Shown here piece after piece: positions 1-13,347 of a stretch of DNA of 64,000 nt. The notes under the pieces were generated by a model, which saw only the letters and a list, made by a program, of their open reading frames with translations, was not told where the DNA came from and did no database searches. Both the position numbers and the translations under genes were made by a program. Position 1 is the first letter of the stretch. Every line of letters starts with the position of its first letter. The DNA comes from Bombus terrestris (Eukaryota > Arthropoda > Insecta > Hymenoptera > Apidae): the NCBI RefSeq assembly GCF_910591885.1, contig NC_063271.1:13323001-13387000 (forward strand), read 5' to 3'.

Positions 1-3000
1 AATATAGTCAAATTATTACTGTCTTATTTCACAAGGTTACCATATTCGATATGAGACAATTTTTAAACAAATAGATTTAACATTAATTTAGAGAAATAAA
101 CAATATTTCTTCCCTTAAAGATATTATATCTAAAGAAAAAATTGTACGATAAAACTCCAAAATCGTGATTTCATAAAACATATCAAATTTTGTTGAAACA
201 AAAGCGATGAAGAAATAAAATACTTATAAACGAAATAACAATAAAACACTGCGACACGGAAAAGTCTGTAGCTTTCTGAAATTGTAAAAGTCATCGTGCC
301 AAAACTTCTGCGTGCACTTGAATGAATTGATTTACGACTAAGCAACGTACAAAAGTATTTCCGACGATGCATTTCCTACATAAACAATATTCTCGCGGTA
401 TAACTATCAAGTGCTATAGGATCGCTGACTTTCATTCTGTTTGTTCACGTTTGGAACAATAGTAATCAGACTAAGGGACTAGTATTGTACTTGTGTAATT
501 TACGAGTGCCGCACATATGCTTCGATGCTGCCCTGTATGTTACTGGCTCGTGTCTTCCACATTGGAACACTATTCGACGTCAGTTGTGAAAGAACCTGTA
601 AATCATCATCGTGACGTTGGTGTCAATTCCAGCAATCCACTCTTCTTTCGTTAGTTACAAGCATCGATAGTTCTGTTCCTTTCGTTTTTTCCTTATCTTT
701 ACTTATTGTTACTTTGTACTATTCTTAGCTCTATCACATGATTTTTTATTAACGTTTACACTATCGTTCGAAATTATCGAGATAGTATCGTTAATTTGTG
801 ATACTAACTTATTGTTATATGTAACTTGTAGGTCCAGATTTCAATAAAATTTATTATTATGATACCTCAAACCTTATTAAAGAGTTAATGTATGTCTATT
901 TCATTATATAGCTAAGGGTTAATATATTTCTTAACAGAAAATAGGGAAGATTGGTCAACAGGAACTGTATGACCATAATTAATTTACGCAATCATCTGTA
1001 TAATATTATATCAGAAACCGTTTATTCTCCGATAACATATGTGCAAAGTCAATATTATCAAATCAAAATAAATACAGTATTGAATTTAATCGATATACAG
1101 GTATTGTTCCATTTTATCACTGTTGTACCTACATACAGACAGTTTATCAATTATCACTTAATTCTGGAATTAGTAAAACTATCAAAATAATGTGTATCGA
1201 ATTTTTTGTTTTTGTAACTGTTTAGGATACCATATATAAGTATTTTTGGAAAAACTAATGTTAATATTTATTTGAGATAGAAATATGATTACATACATAT
1301 AATCTATTTATTTTCGCTATACAGCGCTTTATTTCTATTTATTTATACAGTAATTTGCGGAAATATTTGAGTATTAACTTTTAATGAAAAATGAGAAATG
1401 GCTTTGAAAAGAAGAAAATAAGAAAAAGGTTCGAGTTAATAAAGGAATCCAGTTTGGTAGAACGAACGGAAATTACGCAGCCCATGATCCCGCAAATGAA
1501 CAGCCAGCATAAAGGACCGAAACGGTAGCCGGAGGTAAAACGCGCTTGAATAATTAAGCGTGGTAACGATTCAATTCGCCAACGAATTAGACCTATTGAC
1601 GCATAATGATTTCTGACCGAAACGTTCGACGAGCTCGAATCGGAATCACTTACGGCTCGGCGAATCGTCGATTATCGATAACAATGGGCGTGCGTTTAAT
1701 TTTCATTCCTACGTGGTTTTGCGGCGGCCGGGTCCGCTTTCCCATCAATTTCCCCCGAAAATTGGCGGGATCGAATAGCCGTGACGCGCATATGTCGCGT
1801 GCCATCATCGAATTCCCGTGAGAATGGTTACCTTCGTCAGATGGAAGAAAGGGTTCGTAAAACGCAGCACATTTTTCCACTTATGTGGAAGTTTATGGAT
1901 CGTGGATAATGGAGCGTAGCCAAAACGTCATTGAATTTCAGAGCAATGGAAAAATGAGTCTGCCTATACAACCATTCTCTTTTGCGACCATCTCAAGAGG
2001 ATTTTAACGGCATGATGCGCGCGTACACGCTGGAACGCATGAAAAGTCGAGTCTGTGAAAGCTATGATAATTTACATTAGCACCTGTTCTCGCCGTTCAT
2101 TTACATAAATGGAAATTTGTTCAGGTAATTGTACGAGACGCGTGCTTCCTTTGATTTGCTACTGCCGAAACGGTATAATTAATATGACTCTGTTTTCAAG
2201 CTAAACCGTGCTTCTTATCGCGCGTGTTATTGAATAACTGCAATAAGAAGCAACGAAAGAAAATTAAACGGCGGTTTGCTATTAGCATTTAAATCCATGT
2301 TCGTTATGCACGTTGCGTGTTTGTTTTTCTGATGCTAAAATGATTTGAAGATTATCGTCATTTGATGCCTTTAATTCATTCTTATTCGGTACAACAGTGA
2401 TAGTAATATTAAGAGTAATCAATATTATACATGTCACTTCAAGTTTTACCTTCGCTTAATCCGGATATTCAGACAAGAGCTTATCGTATTTTGCAATTCA
2501 TAATAATCGATTGTATAAAATATAAACAAAATAGGTATTTATAGAAAGCAAAACATTCGCAATGAGCTTATAATACGATGCTTTGCACATTTATTCAATA
2601 TGAGAATTGCGTTCAACAGATAATTATGTGGTGATATCTGAATTATTAATCCTGTGAAAACATTGCAATTCATGTTTGTCCGCGTAAATTTGTTATTATA
2701 ACGAAAACAGAAACAAGTGTCGTTTGACATTTTAGATTATTAGTCATGAATATTTTAAAATTAAATTATAACGCGCTTAATAAAGTAGTAAATGACGAAC
2801 GAATGACATATATTTCGTTAATGAAAATCTTAAAAGAGTGAAAGAAGTGCAGAAAAATATATTTCCAATCTTTCGCTTTAACCAAATAACGCAATGTATT
2901 TTTACATTTCTACATTTTATATATTTTCATAACATCTAAATACGCTCTTCAAAATTTTGCTTGATAACGTCCTACATGCAATTACAACTTATTAAATTAA

Positions 3001-4980
3001 ACTGTCCGATATATCTTTTTCATAAATGTTTTCACGAAATTGAATGATTCTATTATATCTAAATTCGTTAAGCGTTATTTATTTATACCAATTTAAATAA
3101 TGTCCCACGAGGGAAATACAATGAAAGAGATCATAATACTCGTTTATATAAATGAAATACAATAAATAAAGTGTATTTGCTCGAAGGAATAAATTATCAT
3201 ATATATTGATAATGATATGCATAGAAAGTCTGTCATTTGAAATACGAATTACAATAATTGCTATTGACAGCATTGAAATAAACATGCAATTATTAAATAA
3301 TTACTGATGAATGAATCGGATTATAAAAACAAGTGAATTATTCGCAATTTCCTTACAAGTAAAACCAATTATCTCGGATATCACCTAAAAGTAGCAGGGC
3401 ACACCGTCACGACATCGAGATGGGAAAAGAGGTCGTGGGTGGTCATAAGTCTCCTCGATTTACATCATCGGTGATTACCACCTACAGTCTTGAACCTCCG
3501 CTGCCAACAGCCACGGAAACATATGCACGCGCATATTTAACACATAACGGCACACACAGTGCTTGCAGAGAGCGCGTGACATGGAGTTAACCTACAGAGA
3601 GTAATAGACGAGCAGAGGTCACGGAAAACGGAGAGAAACGAATCCCAAAGAAGCGGACGAAATTCCGGAGCACGAAACGAGAAGATACACTGCCAGTCAT
3701 AAATATTAAAACATCTATGTACTCGTTATTGGAAAAAGACTTTTACCCTATTCAATATTTTACATGATAAGGCACATATTTATGATGCGAGTAAAATAGC
3801 GAGTTTATAATTAGATTGCGGTTATTGATGCGTTTATGGAACATACGAAGGTGCAAAAATCCAAAAACCGTATATAATATGGAAAAATATATAAATACAA
3901 ACTACGGCATTCGTTTTAACAATATTAAATGTAAGAAATTTCTGCCTACGGTCTACTCTTCTAGCTGTTTTTATGAAAACATGAATTTATGATAAAATAA
4001 GCGAACAAACAAAGAAAATTTGTACATTTAATTTGTACTAAATTGATTTATACTGAACTTGACTTATAGTAAATTTATATTGATTATCATGTATAGTATA
4101 AACTAAAAAAATCGATTTTATTTTTATCGAAAACACGAGCTTCATAAATGCAGATCGATAGCCGATAGCCAGATAGACAGATAGAAATATGATCTTTTGT
4201 CATGTGAAATTGTGTATTTCTTCCTGTATTAGTTTCATGCTGAGCAATAGAGTCTCAAGTAATAATTTATGAATGATCAATAACGCTAATAAATAACAAG
4301 GTGTGGTTCTATTCTATCGTCCCGATAACTTTACAATTTTACATCAAGTAGGGCAATCAGTTGGTAATTTACAACTTATAAAATTTCATTAATAATATTA
4401 ACTTGATTGTCTAATAATACAAGCTAATACTACTTGGATTAGATGTGAGGAAGAGATAAGTAAAATTACAAAATTGAATTTTCCAGTGAGATGGATGACA
4501 TGTATGGCACGTAAGACATCGATTTTTGGTTTCTTGTACTATCAATTGTCTTATGCATTCTATTCTGATGTAATAGCGTTTGTTGTTCGATTCCAAAGAT
4601 AAAACAATATAACGAAGATCTAAGAACGAATATGCATATACGAACGAAATATCCATACATAGCTACGCAACCACGAATATTCACAAAAACGGATAAATCT
4701 TGTTAACGCGTGTGAATCAGCGTGCCAGCATATAAAGTTGAATGATAAACAATAAACGTGTTTAAGAAAGTGGAGAGAAAGTCAAGAAAAACCGATGGTA
4801 CTATGCACGCAAGAATCATGAGGGCGGAAACAGACGACACGAGTAAATGAGAAACAGCTCGAAGCAGCAGATGGAGAAAGATGGGAAACATACAGCAGTA
4901 GAAATACGAAACAGATAATCGCGTAAACGAGATAGCAAGTAGCAAGATCGCAAGGCCACAGAAGTGAGAAAGAGAGAAGC
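1..4980. other. AT-rich non-coding DNA, no gene seen
   Basis: All six frames are broken by frequent stops, and the longest ORFs (60-80 codons) have no recognisable domain. A GC/CpG-richer patch lies at about 1480-2300 and another at about 3390-3690. Neither shows a convincing exon with flanking splice sites. The stretch from 4700 to 4980 becomes purine-rich on the plus strand and leads into the CpG-rich block that follows. It is probably intergenic or intronic sequence. Confidence 0.6.
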
Positions 4981-7900
4981 AAAAGCCGGGAGGGGGGAGA
5001 TATTTCCTCCCCGGGGGCCTACTCGTCGATTTTCCCTTCCTCTCGTTCCCCTAGTGAGCGCCGTACCCCCTCCGGTGCAGTTGTGCCACTGCCACTAGGA
5101 TCGGGGCCTTACGAGAGCGTGACGCATGCCTTCTTGTTTCATACTCGCTTCGTCGGGCTGCGCGTACGCACGTGCGTTCTTTACCGAGGCCCATTCAAGT
5201 GTACGTGCGGGAATCCTTCCTTAGCTTAGGCTGTGCGTGTTTGTCCGAGAATCTGCGCCGGTTGATACGAAGCTCGGTTTTTCAGTTGTTTCTCATCCCT
5301 GCTGTGAACATACCGCCTTCTTGTATGTATTTTTCACGTAATCGAAAATTACAGCGAACGAATCGGCCGGATATGGGTTCGCGAGTGTGAAGGACAACGT
5401 GGCACGTGCGTGTTTGTCAAGACGTTACATTGTTCGTGGAAGTGGAAGTGTTCGAAGAAGACATTGAACGATAAGCGGGAATACTTTTTCTCCGTTGCTA
5501 TTTCGACCGGCATTGTTGACTATCACCATAACAAATCGTAGAATTCTGCTTGTTGGAAGTACACCTTCGAATCTCGTTTTCCAACTTCGTTCGTGATAAT
5601 ATGGTCTAACGACTACCCTGCTGCCTTTGTGTTTGTTCCGTTTCTCGCGCACACGTGCAGATTGCATTTCACGTCCGAGCGAAGACGATACGGGTGGATT
5701 CATCGCGCACATCTCACGTGTGAAGTTCTTTGAACTCGAGATGGTTAGAAAATTCAAACTGTTAATTCGGTTCGAATAAAACAGACGAACACAGCAAGAA
5801 ACGCCGACGAGTTTCCCTGGTCTGCTTACGGCGGCATGTGACGTCACACAGAGAACGATTCACTGATATTCACGCAATATTTACACGCGTATCAGAGGTT
5901 GCGGGTGTGGAACATCGCGGTATCTATCAACGTCTTCAAGTTTTTTCGCGGCCGCCTACGAGAACTCTTGTTGACTTTTGCCATCGGGCTCTTAGAGGAC
6001 TCTCGGCTCCCCTCTTTTTGCTGACATACTCTGCCCCACGATCGTCCAACAATCTGCAATCGGCACGCTCATACGTAGCGATGCAAGCATCGCGTTCGTT
6101 TCACATTTGCTGTTTATAGTAGTTCACGTGTTCCTCGCGTTACGTGTATAGTGCATCGATTTTATTCAACGTGATTGGAGGTTTCAATCGGACTGTTCGT
6201 GTAAAAATAGTTAACCCGACAGGAGTATCGTTCCTTTCGAAGAGGAAGATAAGTTCAAGACATTTGCGTGAATTGTGAACTATGTTAACCCTTCGCGATT
6301 TCCAAATCATAAATCGGACAAAACTGGATTCAATAAAAATAAATTAACGTACAGATATTATTAGTTATAAACACTTATAACTATAGTTAAATTCCGAATA
6401 TACCTTCGAATTTAATATATTGAATATGAAACGATCGCAATAAAACGTAGAATGTGGCTCAGATCGCATAATATCGTGTCGTGAAATTCCATTAAAATTG
6501 CCTATATTATCTCTGCTTTACGTTATATATTTTGTATACTTCTGAAGAATGTTTATAGCTTAAACGGAAAATTTGTTGTTGAACATTAGCGATATAAGTT
6601 AAATTAAATTTTTTTTTAATTTGTCAATTCATCCAGCCAAGTGTTCTAAATAGAAAGTGTTCTCGTTCGAAGTTTTCCGCTTTTATACGACTCAAAGCGT
6701 TTCCAACTATATCTCCAATTACAAGATCCACCAGTTACAAGCGTCTTGTTCCTTCGCGAACATTCGGAAGCTGAAATTCGTGCGTGATTGTGTTTCTTGA
6801 AAGGACTCTTGACTGGAAGAGAGCGACACAGTTTTCAAGCGGAACGGAGCGTGACTCGACCGGACCGAAATTTAACGATCTCGAACAGTTGACGGTGTCG
6901 TCGGTTTCATTCACAAATCGGAACTCGACCGTGTGTAACATCTTGAGCGCGATAAGTGCGAGAACGTGCGTGTCGTTGTCGTTGCGTTGTCGCCGGCTCG
7001 TTCGGAAAATAAGTATATAGCGCCGTCTGTTGTGGATTGCGCTTAATCGCGGACACGAGGCATCCTCGTCGATGCGATAAAGCGCGTGAGCGGTTCTTTG
7101 TGCCGGGGACACGGTGATGAATTGCTTGTGCACTCACGTATCGTCGCTATCGTTTATTTCTCGCGTTGCGAGAGGAATGACTACCCGTACCGAGAGTATT
7201 CTTGAGCGTGTCAAACATCCTTTAAGCGGACAACGTTATCGTTTTCGCGGTGAACGCTCGACGAGTACCTGAACTCTCGAAAGTGATCGTTGGTTGTGGT
7301 GCGGCGTGTTCGTTTCCGGCGGATTGAGCAGTAAAGTCTCGAGAGAAGAAGACAATTTAAGCCGAAAGAGTAAACAGAGGGCGTTTCAACGGGACAGTGA
7401 CGCGGCAAGAAAAATATCGAAGGCACGCGATACAATTCCACGCGGTGTCAACCGAAAGACATTACTGTCAAGGCTGCTTTTGATCTCGACAGGAAACGGG
7501 AAGCGAGCGAGTTCTTGCCACTGCACTTATGCTTATCTAGCCTCTGCCTCGATCGTCGAACAAAAAGGCCACTTATGAGGTCCACGCTTTTTTCTGCGCG
7601 CCTGTATAGACTGGCAGATAGGTTTCGCGCGGTGCATTAGCTGCGATCTGAAAATCGATTCTCACTACGGTTGTGAGAATAGAAACGTGTCGCGAGTGAG
7701 TATCTATCGATGAAGAGTATATAGGCTTTTGGCTGGAGGCGGCGTTCACTTATCGCGGTAATAGTTGTTTAGAAGAACGAGAGAGAAAGGGAGAGAGGAA
7801 AATAGAGAAAAGGAAGTAAAGGATTGAGAAAGAGGAGGTGGTGCAAGTACGTATCGAAGAGAATCGTGGGTGGAGAAGCAAGAGCTCTTTTCTCGATAAG

Positions 7901-8250
7901 GCCAGCAACAAGCAAGAATTATCAGCAGTAAATTATATTACTGTTGGCTAGGAAAAATCGCCGACGAAATAATTACCTAGTGCGTGGCGAGTGGAAAACG
8001 ATTAATCGTACCTTCGGTTATTCCCGGCCGGACCCTGTGAATCTATCAGTTTTAAAAACACCAAGCGAAAGCACAGGGCGCAAGGTGCGTGGGAGTGGTG
8101 CGTATCTTGTGTGTCGTGGGCGGTGTTCAATGATCATTGTAGTGTTGTTCTGCATCTTGTCGTTTGTAGACGCGCGTCGAATTGGTCTGGATGCCAGTTT
8201 TAGAGGGTGGTGTAGCTAAGAAGCGAAGTGTCGATAGGGCAGCTCGCAAA
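4981..8250 (+). promoter_or_regulatory. CpG-rich block, candidate promoter and 5' UTR region
   Basis: Base composition changes sharply here from AT-rich to GC- and CpG-rich, beginning with a run of G and C near 4988-5020. The block contains five palindromic CACGTG E-boxes (5169, 5403, 5652, 5715 and 6125) and a GAGA-type purine tract at about 7779-7843. An AT-rich gap at about 6290-6620 may be intronic. ORFs of 70-140 codons occur on both strands, as expected by chance in GC-richer DNA, and none has a known domain. A candidate first coding exon follows at 8251 on the plus strand, so the block may be the promoter and leader of a gene that runs to the right. The transcription start cannot be placed from sequence alone. 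Confidence 0.4.
7779..7843 (+). repeat. GAGA-like purine-rich tract
   Basis: This is an almost pure A/G stretch with many GAGA and GGGAGAG units. In insects such tracts are common near promoters and can bind GAGA-factor-like proteins. It could also be a simple degenerate microsatellite. Confidence 0.5.
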
Positions 8251-8309
8251 ATGCGGATGAGACTTTGCACCGGCTCCAAGGAGTCGTACACGCTCCTATC
8301 CAAGAAACG
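8251..8309 (+). CDS. Candidate first coding exon of an unidentified host gene
   Basis: An ATG in a good insect context (CGCAAAATGC) opens a frame reading MRMRLCTGSKESYTLLSKK. It is followed at once by a splice-donor-like AAACG|GTAATT, with the GT at 8310-8311. If the donor is not used, the frame stops at a TAA overlapping it (8311-8313), giving only a 20-residue peptide. The position at the 3' edge of a CpG-rich block fits a 5' coding exon whose next exon lies beyond a long intron. I do not recognise the protein and found no acceptor exon I could join with confidence. An upstream frame at 8130-8219 would be a 29-codon uORF. Confidence 0.3.
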
Positions 8310-8360
8310 GTAATTTATCATACTTCTTCTTCCATTTGTAGTTGTAATAGTTTGTTTTTG

Positions 8361-8993
8361 GTCAACCTATCGATATGTGGCGCCTTCCCCGACCTCCATG
8401 ATTTTTAAATATGTCGTAAAGCTCAACATTCTGAACAACTTTTTCCGATGCGTATAACCGGCGATCGGCTATAGTTTTCCAGTTACATACGAGAATATTC
8501 CGCCGCTTGGCATTAGTTTCCAGCTGAATTGGGTTAGTATGTAATATGTAGTATCCGGTCGCCACGCACTGTTTATAGTAATATCGTTGCTTGACAATGA
8601 TGGTGATACAGCTCAACAAATTTCGTATATGTTTTTATTGCATACAAGGTCTACGCTGTGTTTCTATTTTTATCATGTAAAACGGCATATTTATAATTCT
8701 ATCAGTTTTCCGTCAGAAGGCAGTTATATCAATAAAGCCTCTCCTTTAGAGTTTACATTTTTTAAGTTGCGCCACTATCAATGCCAAGAGGCGATATATT
8801 GATAAGGAGATTCATGGGGCCGACCGTGCGGCGCGGCGGCCCGATTAATGTTACATACCAGATTGAAAACATTGGAAACTAAGGCCGATCGCCGGTTATA
8901 CGTACAAGAAAAAGTTGTTCAGAATGTTTAGCTATGCAACGTAACTTTGAAATCATAGAAATCGCAGAGGATATTACATATCGATAGGTTAAC
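8361..8993. mobile_element. Inverted-repeat (foldback) element, unclassified DNA transposon derivative
   Basis: The ends are inverted: GTCAACCTATCGATATG on the left and CATATCGATAGGTTAAC on the right, with one mismatch. Inside, the left arm (about 8397-8482) and right arm (about 8872-8958) are imperfect inverted copies that both contain the TTCTGAACAAC/GTTGTTCAGAA core and ACCGGCGATCGGC/GCCGATCGCCGGT. The roughly 390 bp between the arms has no coding capacity. The same arm sequence recurs at 26041-26366, so this is a dispersed family. No clear target duplication was found, and the superfamily is unknown. Confidence 0.65.
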
Positions 8994-9383
8994 CGTGTTT
9001 CTATTAATTGTGAACGTGTATTAAACAGATATGTCTACTTAGACGAAACGCGTGGAACGTGTTTTAAAGTAATAAAAATTTTGAGCTAGTCCTAATATTA
9101 CAAATATTAGGAGTCTTTAATTCAAATACATGAGTACATGTATATTTTAATTTTTATAAATCTTAAACCTTAAACGAGAAAAGAATTTTCGCATATTGTC
9201 CACTAAGCGAGAAAGATACTTTACGATATACATACATACTATTTTGTTAGTATTTTAATAATCTATTACGTTTTTGCATGACTTAAGACTGCCTCGCTCA
9301 AGTATATTGAAAAGTAAATTATAACCTTGAAAACCTGAAGGTCTAAAAACTGTTATTGTCTCAAAGACAAAACTGACGATATA
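8994..9383. other. AT-rich spacer with a perfect short hairpin
   Basis: No gene is seen. A perfect 10-bp stem with a 3-nt loop lies at 9090-9112 (TCCTAATATT-ACA-AATATTAGGA), of unknown significance. TA at 9382-9383 is the left target duplication of the adjacent mariner element. Confidence 0.6.
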
Positions 9384-9597
9384 TTAGGTCGTCCGAAAAG
9401 TTTCTTTCGTTTTATGAGGAAATAATAGACGCACAACGTTTTTTGTTTTATATTATTTTGTCGAATTACGTACGGTCCATTTTGTTCTGTCGAGATAAAC
9501 ACCGCGACATTTCACAGACCTGGTTTCACGTTTGTATAAAGGTGCACTGTTGTAAAAAACACGTTTGCGAAAGAAAGACACTTTTCGGACAACATAA
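9384..9597. mobile_element. mariner-derived MITE, internally deleted, copy 1
   Basis: The terminal inverted repeats are TTAGGTCGTCCGAAAAGT on the left and ACTTTTCGGACAACATAA on the right, flanked by TA on both sides (9382-9383 and 9598-9599), the target duplication of Tc1/mariner elements. At 214 bp it lacks room for a transposase. The first 100 bp or so match the arms of the element at 13348-13560. The right end is a distinct 3' end (GCGAAAGAAAGACACTTTTCGG), so this is a 5'-plus-3' deletion derivative that could be moved only by a transposase supplied elsewhere. Confidence 0.9.
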
Positions 9598-9599
9598 TA

Positions 9600-12500
9600 A
9601 ATAACTGAGGCCAACTTTTTAATTTTTTCCTATCTACAATGAGTCATTGCTACCAGTATTAATTCCGAAACCTTTTCATATAATATGATGACACATAATG
9701 TGGAAAGATATAATGTAAATACTTAAATTGATGGGTTACACCTGATACATTTGGTTTTGAATGGCCGCAGATAGGTTTACTCAATTTACCACATATTAGC
9801 CTTGTTGCGATGAATGTGTTCGCTGTCCCCGTTTAAGCAGTTCTGTAATTTATCGATGTCTGACTATTTAATATCACGGAACAAAAATGTAGACAACATT
9901 AAGTTTCGTCACAACTTTTTTTCTAAAAACCTCTTTCTACAACATCTGTTCTGATTCGTATATTAAATCTACAGTGAAATGGAAAAATTGGATTAGGTCA
10001 GATAAAATGACTTTTTAGAAAATTTTTATAATTTGTTACATTGCAATTTTAAAGAACTTGTTCTTCTTCGTAATTAGTATGTCATGATATATATTTTTTC
10101 TTATGTTGTAACTTTCTTTATGATTGTTTTTTAATAATCATAATAATCTTCCTTCCTTTTATCGTATTGTATATAAACAATAATAATATAGTAATATAAA
10201 AAATAATAGCAATTTAAAATGACAGCATCTAACACAGATTTAACTCACAGTATTTGCAAAATACATATGGTATATGCATAGATATTTTATATGAAATAAT
10301 AAATTACACATTTTAATACTTCTGTTAATATCATAAATATAAATGTTTATTTAGTAATATACAGTGCTTGCGAGCGAATTTAAGTAATATATGTTCTTTC
10401 GATCTTCGAATCACGTTTACGAAAAATGTATGTAAATTACATGAATTTGAAGTGGTTATAAATCTTCTGTTATAAAGTACTAAGGGATGACAGTTTCCTC
10501 GATGTATACTAACATAATACTACTGTCCATAGCTTCCAAATATAGAGTTATAATTTGCTCAATTTGGTACAATAAATTATACGTATTATACTAAAAACGT
10601 ATCATTTCAGAAACTTGAATTCCAATAATACATCACGCATTACACGAGAGTTTTTAAAGACTTAATAATTGTCCTTATTTGGTATTAACATTCTGAAAAT
10701 AATATGATTTAACAATAAATTCAAGATCATCACAGAACGCTGCTGTTGTATTTATTTGCTCAAATTTAGAATATAAACATTAAATAGTTCACTTGAATTA
10801 TCGAAATAAATCTCGAGAACTTCCAAGTATAAATTATATGATTCTCTTGAAAATCTTAAACGTTTTATGGAAACGAAACTTATGTTCATTTCTGTTTATT
10901 CGATATCACAAAAATACGTGCTACTAATAAAAGATACTTTTTTGATTATGATAAAAATTATTTCGAATTGGGTATCACCAGTAAAAAATAAAGAGATTTC
11001 ATATTAATCGTTATTTATTTTTACAAACAATAAGGATCCAAAAAAAGAGAGGACGAAAATTAATAACATTAATAATTTTTAATTTTTTCATATTTCGAAT
11101 ATTTCTTTATTTACCTACAACAAGAAGTATCCATTAAGTTTTGTGTAGTTTTGTGTTTCCGCGATAAAACTTTTTTCTAGTTCCTAGTACTTCGCTATGT
11201 TTCACAGTTATTTGCTCGACTCGTTAAGATTATCATTATATTAATAATTATCATCAATATTTCATTTGTACATCGCTTTTAATTCAAAAGCACACGCTAT
11301 GACTATCACTGTCCGATCTACTCTTACACTGAATGATCACGTTAGCCTATTTAAAACGACGCGCGATGTCCTGAGGATAACACTTCAGTTTGGCTATCCT
11401 GCGCAGCCAGCACCCAACTCGGGATGCGAATTAGGGTAGCATGATGCAAGTATTCTTCCCCTACGGTGTATGTCGTTAAGAGTTTAGAGCATGTCCGTTA
11501 CATCCTGGACGGGAGCGTACGAGCACCGTGAAGTTTGCATGAAGCCACGTAACGAGCCGTAATCTCGCGGTAATTTACAAAATGACAGTCCATAAATATT
11601 TCGTTGGTAAATTGTGATTACGGGTTTGATCGACTCGGCGTTTTTTTGTCTTGACGCTCCTCGCCCCCTTTCTTAACTGTAATCACTGTTCACGTTTTAT
11701 GTACGTACGTACGTACATACGTTAAGTACGTGTGTATACGTGGTACGCGAGTCGCGTTGAATTCCGGGGACGAGGAGGACTCTCGGCTCGGCGGCGTTTC
11801 AGAAAATCGGAATGCACGCTGTAACGCGATACATGCGGATGCACCACGTTCCCCGGAAACGTGTTTGTTTTTCGATGCGCTGCGCGGACACGAGCGATTT
11901 TTTATGGCGACGCGTTACGTTACAACCGCGATTGTCTTCGAATGCTTGCCGATCAAGCTGTCTCTTTGTTTCACCATAAAATACACTCGAATAAAACAAA
12001 CCAGCGGTAATCAAAAATTGATTTTCGTAATGTTGGAAATTTGAGCGGTTATATTTTTTGAGAGAAGATTACATTTAAGAAATGATTAATTTTACAAACG
12101 CAGAAATATCAGTGATTAAACGTATCGTTAATTCGGTTGATTCAGTAGTATTTTTTTAACGTTAAAAAAATATCTCGATGTTGAGATACGGTAAATGATA
12201 TATGATAATAACATGATAAACTATATTTTGTAATATTTGCTTTTAATTCAAAGTCAGAAGAGTCAAAACATCGCAACACTTAAACGCTTATTACGAGCTT
12301 ATACCATGATTTTCGCAGTTTGAATTTATTTTTATTTCGGGAGATATAATATTTTTTTAAAGTAATCACACAGTTTATTATATATAAATACAAATCCTAT
12401 TACATCCATAATGTCATGTTAACGATCTTTTTAACATTATTATATTAATATTATAATATAACATAATAACAGTATTTATCTGGACAAGATAGCTCGTAAT

Positions 12501-13345
12501 AAAAATTTCAACTTTATGCTAATTAAAAAAAAAAATTGTAACCATTTATGGTGGGTGTAATTGATAGCATATACGAAAGAAGGAATTTTCCTCTCCTAAA
12601 GCCACAAACAATTCTACTTTATGGTAGTTTCCAAGAAACTGGCAATTGGATTGATCTCTATCTTGTTTTACGATTTCTTTATCTCATGCGGGTATCAGTA
12701 GATATAAATACGTTACTTGTGCTCAATGTTTCTCAAGAAAGCAATTCATCCAGGAAAAACTAGGGATTTAACAGTAATTTAGATTAAATTGGTTATTGAT
12801 ACATGTAAACAAGAAAATTTGACAAAAATTTAGGACGAAAAGTAAAGTTTACAACTTACAGTCATCTTTCTATTTACGTCCTTCTGTTTAGCCATTCTGG
12901 GTACTTATAAGTAGTCCCTCACTTCTTGTGTAATTTCTCAGCTCAAATAATCAGATTTCACTCAGTTTAAGTATTATAGTTACTCTCAAGTGGCACTACA
13001 TGGCGTATGAACAGCGTATCAAAGAGTACAAATATTACCACAATCATATTAGATACATACTACTATAAATAACTTGTGAGAATTGATGAATTCTCAGAAG
13101 AAACATACGAATCCAAAAGTAAAGATTACAATCAATTAGTTTACAGATACTACAAATACAGATATTACAAAGTTTACGAATATCACGTTTAGACTGTGGA
13201 TTTTTATTTAATTTAAATTTTTGTGAACACCACTAAAGTAATGGAGCATAGATCGAAATTTGTTTCAATCTTTAAATATTACAAGTACGTTGCTTTCGTT
13301 ATTTTATACACTTTTGTGAATATTCTGTATTCTATATTGTGTAGG
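9600..13345. other. AT-rich non-coding DNA with one GC-richer patch
   Basis: No gene is seen. The region at 11340-11960 is richer in GC and CpG and contains a (GTAC)n run near 11700-11717. An ORF of about 100 codons there (11730-12044) has no recognisable domain, and an overlapping antisense ORF of similar quality suggests chance. The rest is AT-rich with short homopolymers. Confidence 0.6.
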
Positions 13346-13347
13346 TA

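Noticed and set aside
5425..5847. 140-codon minus-strand ORF in the CpG-rich block
   Set aside because: It starts inside a GC-rich leader-like region with no domain and an unconvincing composition. CpG-rich DNA has few stops by chance.
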